From NCBI GenBank assembly GCA_025455505.1, contig JALOMK010000010.1, forward strand, positions 1 through 15,949: a stretch of 15,949 bases of DNA, read 5' to 3'. Of this stretch, positions 1-7,908 are shown piece by piece. The notes under the pieces are model-generated. The model was not told the DNA's origin. It saw nothing but the letters and a program-made list of their open reading frames with translations, and ran no database searches. Source of the DNA: Bacteroidales bacterium. GTDB lineage: Bacteria > Bacteroidota > Bacteroidia > Bacteroidales > VadinHA17. Numbering within the stretch: the stretch's first letter is position 1; every line of letters begins with the position of its first letter. The position numbers and the translations under genes were made by a program.

Positions 1-446
1 CCCAGATCTTCGACTGGCTGAATTTCCAGGATGTAAACGTAATAATAATAATTGCACTGATGCTCCTGGTGGCGGGCTTCAACATGATATCAGGACTTCT
101 GATACTAATACTTGAAAAGACAAACATGATCGGCATCCTGAAAGCACTTGGCTCTGAGGATAAGTCAATCCGGCGTGTATTCCTTTACCAGGCATCCTAC
201 CTTATCGGCAAAGGCCTCTTCTGGGGAAACCTTGCCGGCATAGGCCTTGCCTTTCTCCAGCTTAAAACAGGACTTATAACTCTCGATCCCACATCGTATT
301 ACATAAAGACAGTGCCTGTTAACCTTGACATTGTTCACATTCTTCTGCTGAATGCGGGAACAATGGCGGCAATAGTCCTGATGCTTCTTGTACCCTCGCA
401 ACTAATTAGCAGGATAAGTCCCGTGAAAGCAATTAAGTACGACTAA
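1..446 (+). CDS. ABC transporter permease, LolE/FtsX type (C-terminal part)
   Basis: This is the 3' end of a gene that begins before the window. The open frame runs from base 3 (QIFDWLNFQDVNV...) through an internal ATG at 60 to TAA at 444-446, about 147 residues. Three hydrophobic segments are visible, near the start, in the middle (LIGKGLFWGNLAGIGLAFL) and before the C-terminus (IVHILLLNAGTMAAIVLMLLV). Between the first two lies MIGILKALGSEDKSIRRVF, the cytoplasmic coupling-helix pattern of FtsX/LolE permeases. It ends in ISPVKAIKYD, a typical family C-terminus. Members pair with a LolD/MacB-like ATPase; the closest match I recognise is the Bacteroidota lipoprotein-release permease (LolE-like). 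The lipoprotein-sorting role is inferred from family resemblance because the N-terminal and periplasmic parts are not visible. Its stop codon overlaps that of the convergent kinase gene. Confidence 0.88.
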   Translation, partial: QIFDWLNFQDVNVIIIIALMLLVAGFNMISGLLILILEKTNMIGILKALGSEDKSIRRVFLYQASYLIGKGLFWGNLAGIGLAFLQLKTGLITLDPTSYYIKTVPVNLDIVHILLLNAGTMAAIVLMLLVPSQLISRISPVKAIKYD

Positions 447-1792
447 AAACCGAGGCAGAATACAGTTTCAACATCAGGAACCGAACGCACTTTAAGCGAA
501 CCTCCGTGAATCTTCATTATCTGACGCGATATGCTGAGCCCGATTCCGGTGCCGCTCTGCCTGGTCGTAAAAAACGGCACGAAGACATTGTCGATAAGGT
601 CCCCGGGGATGCCCGGACCATTATCCGAGACACATATTTCAGGATGGCCCAGGTCGTTCATGTCAGCCTTCAGAATTATCTCCGCACCCACCCTGCCTTT
701 GCAGGCTTCAACAGCATTCCTGAAAAGGTTAATAAGCACCTGGCAGATGAGGTTCTGGTCAGCAAGGATCTTTATGTCCTCAGCAGGACTGCTGATAGTG
801 AGAGTTACCCCTGGGGCACCTAGTGAATCAAAAAGCACCTTTGCCCTGCTGAAGAGGGTGCTGACACTGAAGAGTGTACGTTCAGGTTCGGGTAACCTCG
901 AAAGCTTCCTGTACGATTCAACAAAGGCCATAAGACCCTTTCCCTGGTCGCTGATAACCTCCAGCCCGTGAATAAGTGTGGCTATCATGCCGGGAGTCAC
1001 ATCGCCGGGACTGATGTCTTCGTTTTCCTTTCTTAAAAGCCTTGACAGACTTTCCGACAGCGAGGCCACAGGAGTTATCGAATTCATTATTTCGTGCATC
1101 AGAACCCTGATAAGCTTCATCCACGACTCCACCTCCCTTTCATCGAGTTCATGCTTTATGTCCTGCAGGGAGAGAATCACCATTTCGCGTCCACCGATGC
1201 TGAATGATGCCGCTTTAATAGAGAGCTCCGCTGGACCGGCTGCCGTATTTACGGGAGCCACGCGTCTTTCAAATGGTTTGATGCCGTTGATTGCGGAGTG
1301 CAGCCTGCCGTTTGTCCGCTCTATCTGTCTGACATGTGTTAATACGCTTAGAGACAGAAGCTTTCGGGCAGCAGCATTGGAGTGAACTATGAAACCCTTG
1401 TTATCGAACGTAATTATACCCGTTGCCAGGTGTTCGAGCAGTATGCCCATATACTGCTCCTTCTCTTCTGCATCTCTTCTGAGTTTCCTGATCTGCCTGT
1501 TAACATTCTCTATGCTTCTTTCAAGTTCCTTCATTGATCTGTCTCCTCCCTTGCTGCTGAAGACAAGGCTTGTATCGTCGTTGCTGACTGAATCAAAAAA
1601 GAGTTTAATCTTTTTATTTGTATTGTTCAGGTATGATGCCAGTGAAAAAGCAGAAAAAAGCATGGCTGCAAGGCACAGAAGCGAAAGCCTGACTGAAGCG
1701 GAACTCACAATTGCAAAAGCCATGAGAAATGCAAAAACAACAATCAGCAGCACCCTCGCAAGTATGTTTATGTAGATCTTCCTGCTTATCAT
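443..1792 (-). CDS. Sensor histidine kinase, NtrY-like, two TM helices plus PAS
   Basis: Inner-membrane histidine kinase of 449 aa, expected to phosphorylate the regulator encoded just upstream. Two hydrophobic helices (about 10-31 and 35-54) are separated by only a few residues, so there is essentially no periplasmic sensor domain. A charged coiled-coil-like stretch (about 88-112) leads into a PAS-like domain (about 113-215). The H-box has the phospho-acceptor H233 in MHEIMNSITP, the NtrY/NtrB-type motif. The ATPase domain shows the N-box NLFRNAVEA (355-363), G1 DNGPGIP (390-396), F-box FVPFFTTR and G2 GTGIGLS (414-420), so catalysis looks intact. The ATG overlaps the regulator TGA by 4 bp (ATGA), implying translational coupling. 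The signal must be cytoplasmic or membrane-borne. No HAMP domain is evident. Kinase identity is near certain; the stimulus is unknown. Confidence 0.95.
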   Translation of the reverse strand: MISRKIYINILARVLLIVVFAFLMAFAIVSSASVRLSLLCLAAMLFSAFSLASYLNNTNKKIKLFFDSVSNDDTSLVFSSKGGDRSMKELERSIENVNRQIRKLRRDAEEKEQYMGILLEHLATGIITFDNKGFIVHSNAAARKLLSLSVLTHVRQIERTNGRLHSAINGIKPFERRVAPVNTAAGPAELSIKAASFSIGGREMVILSLQDIKHELDEREVESWMKLIRVLMHEIMNSITPVASLSESLSRLLRKENEDISPGDVTPGMIATLIHGLEVISDQGKGLMAFVESYRKLSRLPEPERTLFSVSTLFSRAKVLFDSLGAPGVTLTISSPAEDIKILADQNLICQVLINLFRNAVEACKGRVGAEIILKADMNDLGHPEICVSDNGPGIPGDLIDNVFVPFFTTRQSGTGIGLSISRQIMKIHGGSLKVRSVPDVETVFCLGF

Positions 1793-3159
1793 GGCTTATC
1801 CCTTTTCATCTTGTTGTAAAGAGTCTGCCTCGTGATGCCAAGTTCTGCCGCCGCTGCTGTGAGGTTCCCGGAATTCCTTGCAAGGGCTCCTGTGATCATG
1901 TATGCCTCCATTTCGCCTATCGTCCTGAATTCCGCTGTTGTCTTGCCGCCGCCACGGGTTCCGACAACAATGTCATCAGCACCAAGAACAGCCGATTCGG
2001 AGAGTATGACAGCCTTCTCTATGGTATGCCGCAACTCTCTTATGTTTCCAGGCCAGTTGTACCGAAGAAGCTTTTCATGGGCCTGCAGGTTCAGCTTAAG
2101 GTCCTGCTTACCGTATCTTGATGCGAAGTCGCGCAGGAAGGTTTCAGCCAGCATGATTATGTCGTCACCACGCTCGCATAGCGGCGGCACTTCTATATGA
2201 ATTGTATTTATCCTGTAAAGAAGATCTTCACGGAAAAGTCCTGAAGCAACCATCTCGTTAAGATTCCTGTTCGTGGCACATATGAGCCTTATGTTAGTTT
2301 CAACCGGTATGTTTGATCCTATCTTTGTCACCTGGCGGTTCTCAATTGCTGACAACAGCTTCGACTGCAGGTGAACAGGCAGATTGCCGATCTCGTCGAG
2401 GAAAAGAGTACCTCCGCGGGCCGCCTCGAATTTTCCCTGCCGGTTTTCACGGGCGTCGGTAAAGGAGCCCTTGAGGTGGCCGAAGAGCTCACTCTCAAAC
2501 AGGGTTTCGCTGATCGCTCCCATGTCAACAGTTACAATAACTTCATCTGACCTCCCTGAGAGTCCGTGAATATGCCTTGCGATCAGCTCTTTGCCTGTAC
2601 CGTTCCCGCCTGTAATAAGCACGTTTGCATCAGTAGGCGCCACCTTTGCAGCAAGGGCAAGCACCTCCTTAAGCTTCTGTGAATTTCCGATAATCCTCGG
2701 CATTTCCCGGCCTATTACACTCCTTAGGAGGGCTTCCCTTTCTTTCAGCTGCCGTACCGTCCTGCGTGATTCGGTGAGTTCTGCCGCCATCCTGGCCGTT
2801 GCAAGGAGCTTGTCATTGTCCCATGGTTTCAGGATGAAATCTGAAGCTCCGGCTTTAAGGGCTGAAACAGCCACTGCAATATCACCATAAGCTGTTATCA
2901 TTACAACCGAAAGCGAAGGATCCTTCTCCTTGATGCGCTCCAGCCAGTAGAGCCCCTCATTCCCGGAGTTAACCCCGGCTGAGAAATTCATGTCAAGTAT
3001 GACAAGGTCATACCTGGACCTGTCAAGCTCTGAAAGAATGAGGTTCGGGTTCGACAGTGGAGTTACAACCGCAAACTCCGACGAAAGCAGTATCTCAAGA
3101 GTGCTTAGAATGCTCCTGCTGTCGTCAACTACAAGTATGCTGCCCTTATGTTTCTTCAT
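1789..3159 (-). CDS. Sigma-54-dependent response regulator, NtrC family
   Basis: Bacterial enhancer-binding protein of 456 aa with the three-domain NtrC layout. The receiver (about 6-122) has the acidic pair D12/D13, phospho-acceptor D56 in VILDMNF, T89 and K111. The AAA+ domain (about 150-385) has Walker A GGNGTGKE (184-191), Walker B TLFLDEIG (251-258) and arginine-finger region REDLLYRIN (310-318). The C-terminal Fis-type helix-turn-helix (about 415-453) contains [22 protein letters not shown]. The sigma-54 contact loop reads GSFTDA (231-236) instead of canonical GAFTGA. From memory, GxFTDA loops are common in Bacteroidota regulators of this type, so I expect it to be functional. It is the first gene of a two-gene operon with the kinase and is divergent from the MacB-type permease, its most likely target. 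The start is ATG at 3159; an ATG slightly upstream (3164) is out of frame. Confidence 0.97.
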   Translation of the reverse strand: MKKHKGSILVVDDSRSILSTLEILLSSEFAVVTPLSNPNLILSELDRSRYDLVILDMNFSAGVNSGNEGLYWLERIKEKDPSLSVVMITAYGDIAVAVSALKAGASDFILKPWDNDKLLATARMAAELTESRRTVRQLKEREALLRSVIGREMPRIIGNSQKLKEVLALAAKVAPTDANVLITGGNGTGKELIARHIHGLSGRSDEVIVTVDMGAISETLFESELFGHLKGSFTDARENRQGKFEAARGGTLFLDEIGNLPVHLQSKLLSAIENRQVTKIGSNIPVETNIRLICATNRNLNEMVASGLFREDLLYRINTIHIEVPPLCERGDDIIMLAETFLRDFASRYGKQDLKLNLQAHEKLLRYNWPGNIRELRHTIEKAVILSESAVLGADDIVVGTRGGGKTTAEFRTIGEMEAYMITGALARNSGNLTAAAAELGITRQTLYNKMKRDKP

Positions 3160-3226
3160 TCATGTCACGTTTGACCTGGTTTACTGATATAAAGTTAGGA
3201 GCCTCTTCTTACAAAGTCAAGACAGT

Positions 3227-3241
3227 GTAAAATATTTTTAC
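3227..3241. promoter_or_regulatory. Inverted repeat 1, candidate activator site
   Basis: A perfect dyad, GTAAAA-TAT-TTTTAC, with 6-bp arms and a 3-bp spacer, in the divergent intergenic region between the sigma-54 regulator and the permease gene. A second dyad of the same architecture lies at 3250-3264, with centres 23 bp apart. Tandem dyads of this kind upstream of a promoter are typical binding sites for dimers of NtrC-family activators with Fis-type HTH domains. Assigning the site to the neighbouring regulator is inference. Confidence 0.5.
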
Positions 3242-3249
3242 GCATCTCC

Positions 3250-3264
3250 GTAAATTTTATTTAC
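3250..3264. promoter_or_regulatory. Inverted repeat 2, candidate activator site
   Basis: A perfect dyad, GTAAAT-TTT-ATTTAC, with 6-bp arms and a 3-bp spacer. It shares the outer GTAAA and TTTAC half-sites with the dyad at 3227-3241. Relative to a start site expected near 3342 from the -24/-12-like element, the two dyads would be centred at roughly -85 and -108, within the usual range for enhancer-binding proteins. The region is A/T-rich, so chance symmetry is possible. The shared outer bases and the spacing argue against chance. Confidence 0.5.
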
Positions 3265-3317
3265 CATCAGGCATACATCTTGATTTTATAACACTGATTG
3301 ACTGTACTTTACAATAA

Positions 3318-3333
3318 TGGCACAATTATGGAG
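3318..3333 (+). promoter_or_regulatory. Candidate sigma-54 promoter of the permease gene
   Basis: TGGCAC-AATTA-TGGA matches the -24 half of the sigma-54 consensus TGGCAC-N5-TTGC perfectly. The -12 half is poor: TGGA instead of TTGC, so the usual GC is GA. A weaker alternative, AGGCAT-ACATC-TTGA, lies at 3269-3283. The element sits about 100 bp before the permease ATG and about 55 bp after the tandem dyads, the arrangement expected of a promoter driven by the adjacent regulator. The poor -12 half makes this tentative. Confidence 0.3.
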
Positions 3334-3432
3334 CATCAATAAACAGCCTGAATAATGAAGTGAAGTGATTCAGGATTTTCCGCCGGAGGTCCCGGGCAGC
3401 AATGATTTAACAAGGCATAAAAAATAAAAGCT

Positions 3433-5799
3433 ATGACAGGCACTTACTTAAAGATCTCGTTACGAAGCATTTTGAGAAACAAGGTACAGTCGGCGATAAG
3501 CATACTCGGAATGGGCATCGGCTTCGGCTGCGTGATTCTACTGCTGGCCCTGATTGTACATGAAAAATCATTCAACCGCTACATCCCGGATCACGAGAAC
3601 ATCTACAGGGTTGTTTTCGGGAACGCCACCCAGACACAGTACCCATTGGGTGAGGCCATGAAGAATGATTTCCCGGAGGTAAAGGATTTTTTCAGGTTTT
3701 ACCAGGTGAACAACCTGCAGCTCCGAAATTACAAGGGAGAGCTTTTAAGGGACCGCAACCTGGCTTTTGCCGATAATTCAATGTTCGGAATAATGCATGT
3801 CAGGTTCATTAAAGGAGGCCCGGCCATGGCGTTAAATGAGATTGCAATTTCGGAGGCAACAGCTGACAAATACTTTGGAAAAGTTTCGCCCCTTGGTTCA
3901 ATTATCTCTATTAAGTTTAACAGTGAGTTCAATGACCTCGTAATTTCCGGAGTATATGAAGATTTCCCTGCCACTTCGGTATTGAACCCGTTTTTTATTG
4001 CTGACATCAGATTATCGGAAAAGATCTTCGGCCAGTTCCAGCGCTCCCTGGGAGCCTATGGCAACGAGCAGGTCTCCAGGCTCGACTGGGACGACAATGA
4101 ATTCCTTACCGTTGCAGTGCTTGAGAAAAATTCCGACAGCGATGCCCTGGCCCTGAAAATGGAGAAATACAAGGAACATTTCATGAACGACAGGGTGCGT
4201 GACCTTAAATACAGGCTGCAACCTGTTACAGATATTTACCTCGGCTCCCAGGATATTTCAGGTGTCCCATTCATCAGAACAACGAATGAGGAAGATCTTA
4301 AATACTATGAGGCAGTCTCTGTACTGGTGCTTCTCATTTCAGTGCTTAACTATATTCTCCTGACAAGGGCATCTGCGGCCGACAGGCTTAAGGAACTCGG
4401 CACAAGAAAGGCCTTCGGGGCAACAAGGGGGATCCTGAGAAAGCAGATAATTATTGAATCAAACCTTGTTGCCCTGGCAAGTCTTATTCCTGCCTCCTTT
4501 GTTATCGACTACGGTATGGATTTCATTAACAGCGTGTTAAACAAAACAATGAGCAACGACGTTTTCAGTAACCCCGTAATGTTGCTGCTGCTTGCATTTG
4601 TAATAATATTCACAGGAACATTTTCGGGGATACTCATTGGCCACAGGTTTTCAGGTATACCTGCCCTGACCCTGCTCTCCGGAAAGCTTTCGGCAGGACG
4701 GAAGAGAGACAAGTGGGGATATTCCTTCCTTATGTTCCATTTCGGGATATACATACTTCTTGTCGCAGGTGTTCTTTCCCTTACAAAACAGATCAGGTAC
4801 TCCATGACTGGCTTCACGGGCATAAACCACGAAAATGTGATTGTCAGTTACCTTGGCACCGATGAGCTCCGCAAAAATTTTGAGGCAATCTCTGATGAGC
4901 TTGAAAAGCTGCCGGGTGTTTCAGGCACTGCAGGAGGTTCGTACATTCCACCTTTCGGGAACTTTCTTCCGGTTACTCTCGCCACTCCCGAAGGTGAAAA
5001 AGTAAGGTTCGACGGCCTTATAATGGGTGAAGGGCTTACTGAGCTGCTAGGCATGGAGATTGTTGAAGGAGAATCCTTCGGGCCCTACAGTTCCGACAGG
5101 ATAAGCGTGCTTGTCAACCAGGCAGCAGCAAAGGAGCACAATCTCAAGGCAGGGGAGCTCTTCCTGGGCTTCAGCATCAGGGGCATCGTAAAGGACTTCA
5201 ACGCTCACTCCCTTCATACTGCTATACAGCCGATAGTGATACTTCAGCAGAATCCTTCGAGGATGGGACTGATTGCCGTCAAAACAGACGGGACCAATGA
5301 CGAGAGGATAATCGGAGAAATGCGGAGGCTCTTCACTATGTATTCACCGGAGGAGATTTTTGAGACACGCTATCTCTCTGACGATGTGCGCGATTTTTAT
5401 TCCAGGGAGCGCAACCAGTCAACTATTATAGGCGCCTTTTCGATCCTTGCAACAGTGCTTTCGATGATGGGGCTTTTCGGGATCGCCCTTATAACGATCT
5501 CGAAAAAGACAAAGGAGGTAGGAATCAGGAAGGTTAACGGCGCAACTCCGCAACAGATACTTTACCTCCTCAACTCTGGTTTCCTGGGCTGGGTTATAGC
5601 CTCCTCGTTCATTGCAATCCCTGCGGCAGTGTATTTTACATCGAAGTGGCTGGAACGCTTTGCCTACAAGACAGAGCTCAGCTGGTGGATCTATGCCCTG
5701 GCTGTGTTGTCGGCATTGCTGATTGCAATAATAACAGTAAGCTGGCAGAGCCTCAGGGCTGCCACAAGGAATCCAATCGAGGCGCTGAGGTATGAATAG
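3433..5799 (+). CDS. ABC transporter permease, MacB/FtsX family (8 TM)
   Basis: Inner-membrane permease of 788 aa with the duplicated FtsX layout common in Bacteroidota. TM1 is at about 22-43, followed by a periplasmic MacB-PCD-like domain (about 45-290). TM2-4 lie near 292-312, 340-360 and 382-403, and TM5 at about 431-450. A second periplasmic domain spans about 455-660, and TM6-8 lie near 664-688, 715-735 and 750-770. Each half carries a coupling-helix motif for an ATPase: ELGTRKAFGATRGIL (321-335) and EVGIRKVNGATPQQIL (695-710). It ends in NPIEALRYE. No ATPase domain or ATPase gene is adjacent, so the partner is encoded elsewhere. Family members work in tripartite efflux or envelope-stress modules; the substrate is unknown. 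The ATG is preceded by an A-rich stretch and no Shine-Dalgarno site. It is divergent from the sigma-54 regulator, which probably controls it. Confidence 0.93.
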   Translation: MTGTYLKISLRSILRNKVQSAISILGMGIGFGCVILLLALIVHEKSFNRYIPDHENIYRVVFGNATQTQYPLGEAMKNDFPEVKDFFRFYQVNNLQLRNYKGELLRDRNLAFADNSMFGIMHVRFIKGGPAMALNEIAISEATADKYFGKVSPLGSIISIKFNSEFNDLVISGVYEDFPATSVLNPFFIADIRLSEKIFGQFQRSLGAYGNEQVSRLDWDDNEFLTVAVLEKNSDSDALALKMEKYKEHFMNDRVRDLKYRLQPVTDIYLGSQDISGVPFIRTTNEEDLKYYEAVSVLVLLISVLNYILLTRASAADRLKELGTRKAFGATRGILRKQIIIESNLVALASLIPASFVIDYGMDFINSVLNKTMSNDVFSNPVMLLLLAFVIIFTGTFSGILIGHRFSGIPALTLLSGKLSAGRKRDKWGYSFLMFHFGIYILLVAGVLSLTKQIRYSMTGFTGINHENVIVSYLGTDELRKNFEAISDELEKLPGVSGTAGGSYIPPFGNFLPVTLATPEGEKVRFDGLIMGEGLTELLGMEIVEGESFGPYSSDRISVLVNQAAAKEHNLKAGELFLGFSIRGIVKDFNAHSLHTAIQPIVILQQNPSRMGLIAVKTDGTNDERIIGEMRRLFTMYSPEEIFETRYLSDDVRDFYSRERNQSTIIGAFSILATVLSMMGLFGIALITISKKTKEVGIRKVNGATPQQILYLLNSGFLGWVIASSFIAIPAAVYFTSKWLERFAYKTELSWWIYALAVLSALLIAIITVSWQSLRAATRNPIEALRYE

Positions 5800-5855
5800 T
5801 GTTGACTATATTTGCATCGCAGCTGTCCACATGGCCTGCCAATGCAAAAAAACTC

Positions 5856-6488
5856 ATGCAAGATTTCCCTGACAAGCTAAAAGAAGAAATAAAAAAATCC
5901 CTCCCCGGCACTGAAGTCCAGTGGCAAATGGCATCGAGCGACAGGATGGTTAGGAATTTTCCCAGGACCGCCGGCCCGGATGCGGCAATCGCAGCTGTAC
6001 TCATAATTCTTTTCCCGCACAGGGGAGCCGTGCATACTGTATTTATGCAGAGGCCCGATTACCCGGGTGTACACGGAGGTCAGATCAGCTTTCCCGGGGG
6101 CAAGATGGAGAGTTCCGACAGGGACATTACCGAGACTGCACTGCGCGAGGCGGAGGAGGAAACCGGTGCAGACAGGAAGTCAATTAATGTCATTGGTACG
6201 CTCACACCTCTGTTCATCCCTGTAAGCAACATACTTGTCACCCCGGTTGTCGGCTGGACAGAAGCGAGGCCTGATTTTGTTCACAGGGAAGAAGAGGTCG
6301 TTTTCCTTTTCGATGCGGAATTGAATCGCTTCCTGGACCGATCCAATATACGTGAAAAACCTTTTAACATCCGTGGCGAAATGATCAATGTAAGGTATTT
6401 CGATTATGACGGCCATGTAATATGGGGAGCAACGGCGATGATGCTCCATGAACTGCTCGCTATCATTTCACGGGCTGGTCTGGTATGA
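5856..6488 (+). CDS. NUDIX hydrolase, CoA pyrophosphatase-like
   Basis: Cytosolic NUDIX enzyme of about 210 aa, related to the CoA-diphosphatase group (NUDT7/NUDT8, YeaB/NudL), which cleaves CoA to phosphopantetheine and 3',5'-ADP. Evidence is VFMQRPDYPGVHGGQISFPGG, the UPF0035-type arginine/histidine pattern preceding the NUDIX box, then GGKMES...TALREAEEETGAD with the metal-binding REaEEE core. I chose the ATG at 5856 because it follows an A7 run and gives the usual N-terminus (MQDFPDKLKEEIKKSLPG). The frame stays open to a GTG at 5799 that overlaps the permease stop (TAGTG) and would add 19 residues. The gene lies directly behind the permease and is probably co-transcribed, although no functional link is evident. 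Its last 26 bp overlap the convergent mltF-like gene. Substrate assignment is by motif only. Confidence 0.9.
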   Translation: MQDFPDKLKEEIKKSLPGTEVQWQMASSDRMVRNFPRTAGPDAAIAAVLIILFPHRGAVHTVFMQRPDYPGVHGGQISFPGGKMESSDRDITETALREAEEETGADRKSINVIGTLTPLFIPVSNILVTPVVGWTEARPDFVHREEEVVFLFDAELNRFLDRSNIREKPFNIRGEMINVRYFDYDGHVIWGATAMMLHELLAIISRAGLV

Positions 6489-7890
6489 CGTTCCTGTAGT
6501 GCTCATACCTGTCGAGGATCTCCGCAACAAATGCAACAGATTCCCTGCCCCTGAAATAACCATTCCTGACCACTGTATCGTTATAGTATTCAGGCTGCGA
6601 CTTTTTCTGAAGCCATACTTCAACGCTCCCCTTCCACACTGCCGGATCATTTCCGTTCTTCTCGGCAAGCTTCATGGCATCGAGCACATGACCAGGACCC
6701 GCGTTATAAGAAGCAAGGATAAAATTCAGCCGTTCGGTACTGTCAGCGATTTTTGGTTCAAACACCGACTGCAGCCAGTTTATGTACCTGATCCCCGCCT
6801 TCATGTTATTCTCGGGCGATGAGGTTATATCGATACCAAAGTTCTCTCCCGTGACGGGCATTATCTGCATAAGGCCCACCGCACCTGCCCATGACACAAC
6901 ATCTGCATCGAACCTCGATTCCTGGCATATAAGCGAAGCAAGCAGCCTCCAGTCCCAGTTTATGCTGTCGCTGAAGCCTTTGATCATTTCGTCATATTGC
7001 GATACCCGGCCGGTGTTAAGGGTATAGTAGTCGCTTTTTACGATATGGCTTGAGCGGGAGTTCCTGAAATACTTCGAATAAAGCATTGAATAGGAAGTTG
7101 TATTCCTGAAACCTGATATCCACTTATTAAGCTCCCCTGCCAGCATTTCCGATCCCTCCTTCCTCACTGCCCATGCAAGATTCTGGGTAAAACTCACAGG
7201 AGTTGCAACATCGATATCGGGGTAATATGTTGCATTCACAAGGGCTATGTTCTCATCACAGACAACATAGTCGATTTCCCCGTCATTAAGGTTCTTAATC
7301 AATGTCTCAGCCTCGAAAGGCACCTCCACAATGTTAATGGAATCGCCTATCTCGCGGGCAAGCGAATGCAGCCTCTCCACATGCGAAGAACCTTTCTGTA
7401 CATATACAGTAAGGTTCGCAAGGTCGAGCTGGTTCCTGACAAGCCTGTACTCAAGCGCATCGGGAGACAGAGACCTCCATGATTTGGGCTTTCTCTGCAC
7501 AAGCACCTGGCGCGTTTCGTCGATGGGATCCGTAAACAGGACTTCCTGCCTGCGCGAAGCGTTTACAGTAAGACCTATTGCAAGCAGGTCGGCCTTGCCG
7601 GAATTAAGCAGCGCGAAAGAGTGATCGAGATGATTTTCGGTTATTATTTCAAGCTCGAGACCGAGGTAATCGGCAAATGACTTAAGCAGCTCGTAATGAA
7701 ACCCCATCGGCTCTCCCCTGTAAAGGAAGTAATTTGTTGAATTGAAATCAGTAACCGCAACTATCCTGCCCCTTGCCTTTATCGAGTCAAGATCGACGGA
7801 AATGGCCTTCTCTCCGGCAGGAGTGCTGCATGAACCGAGGAGGACAACTGTTACTGAGATAATTAATAAGACTTTCTCTCTCAAAATCAA
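6463..7890 (-). CDS. mltF: Membrane-bound lytic murein transglycosylase, MltF-like lipoprotein
   Basis: Lipoprotein of 475 aa that cleaves peptidoglycan glycan strands with 1,6-anhydro-MurNAc formation. The N-terminus is a lipoprotein signal with lipobox LLGSC (Cys21). A periplasmic solute-binding-type domain (SBP_bac_3, about 38-275, with GFHYELLKSFADYLGLELEI and DLLAIGLTVNASR) is followed by a C-terminal SLT lysozyme-like domain (about 300-465). That domain has catalytic E324 in CQESRFD, GLMQIMP (339-345) and ASYNAGPGHV (392-401). This is the MltF two-domain order and normal length. The start must be TTG (7890, or 7884), because no ATG lies between the upstream in-frame stop and the signal peptide. 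A TAnnTTTG promoter element and a small hairpin lie just upstream. The amino-acid-binding-type domain may allosterically control activity, as known for E. coli MltF. The 3' end overlaps the NUDIX gene. Confidence 0.93.
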   Translation of the reverse strand: MILREKVLLIISVTVVLLGSCSTPAGEKAISVDLDSIKARGRIVAVTDFNSTNYFLYRGEPMGFHYELLKSFADYLGLELEIITENHLDHSFALLNSGKADLLAIGLTVNASRRQEVLFTDPIDETRQVLVQRKPKSWRSLSPDALEYRLVRNQLDLANLTVYVQKGSSHVERLHSLAREIGDSINIVEVPFEAETLIKNLNDGEIDYVVCDENIALVNATYYPDIDVATPVSFTQNLAWAVRKEGSEMLAGELNKWISGFRNTTSYSMLYSKYFRNSRSSHIVKSDYYTLNTGRVSQYDEMIKGFSDSINWDWRLLASLICQESRFDADVVSWAGAVGLMQIMPVTGENFGIDITSSPENNMKAGIRYINWLQSVFEPKIADSTERLNFILASYNAGPGHVLDAMKLAEKNGNDPAVWKGSVEVWLQKKSQPEYYNDTVVRNGYFRGRESVAFVAEILDRYEHYRNVIPDQPVK

Positions 7891-7908
7891 TAAATTGGTT
7901 AATAATGT

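Noticed and set aside
506..971. Plus-strand open frames within the kinase gene, and similar frames opposite the regulator, porin, ftsZ and ftsA genes.
   Set aside because: They lie opposite well-supported coding sequences, have low-complexity or implausible composition and show no recognisable domain. They are shadow frames.
3269..3283. AGGCAT-ACATC-TTGA as the permease sigma-54 promoter.
   Set aside because: Three of ten consensus positions differ, including the -12 cytosine, and it lies almost on top of the dyads. The element at 3318 fits better.
3375..3398. GC-rich symmetric bases (TCCGCCGGA, CCCGGG) before the permease gene as a terminator or operator.
   Set aside because: The stems are very short with no usable loop or U-run. 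I see no convincing structure.
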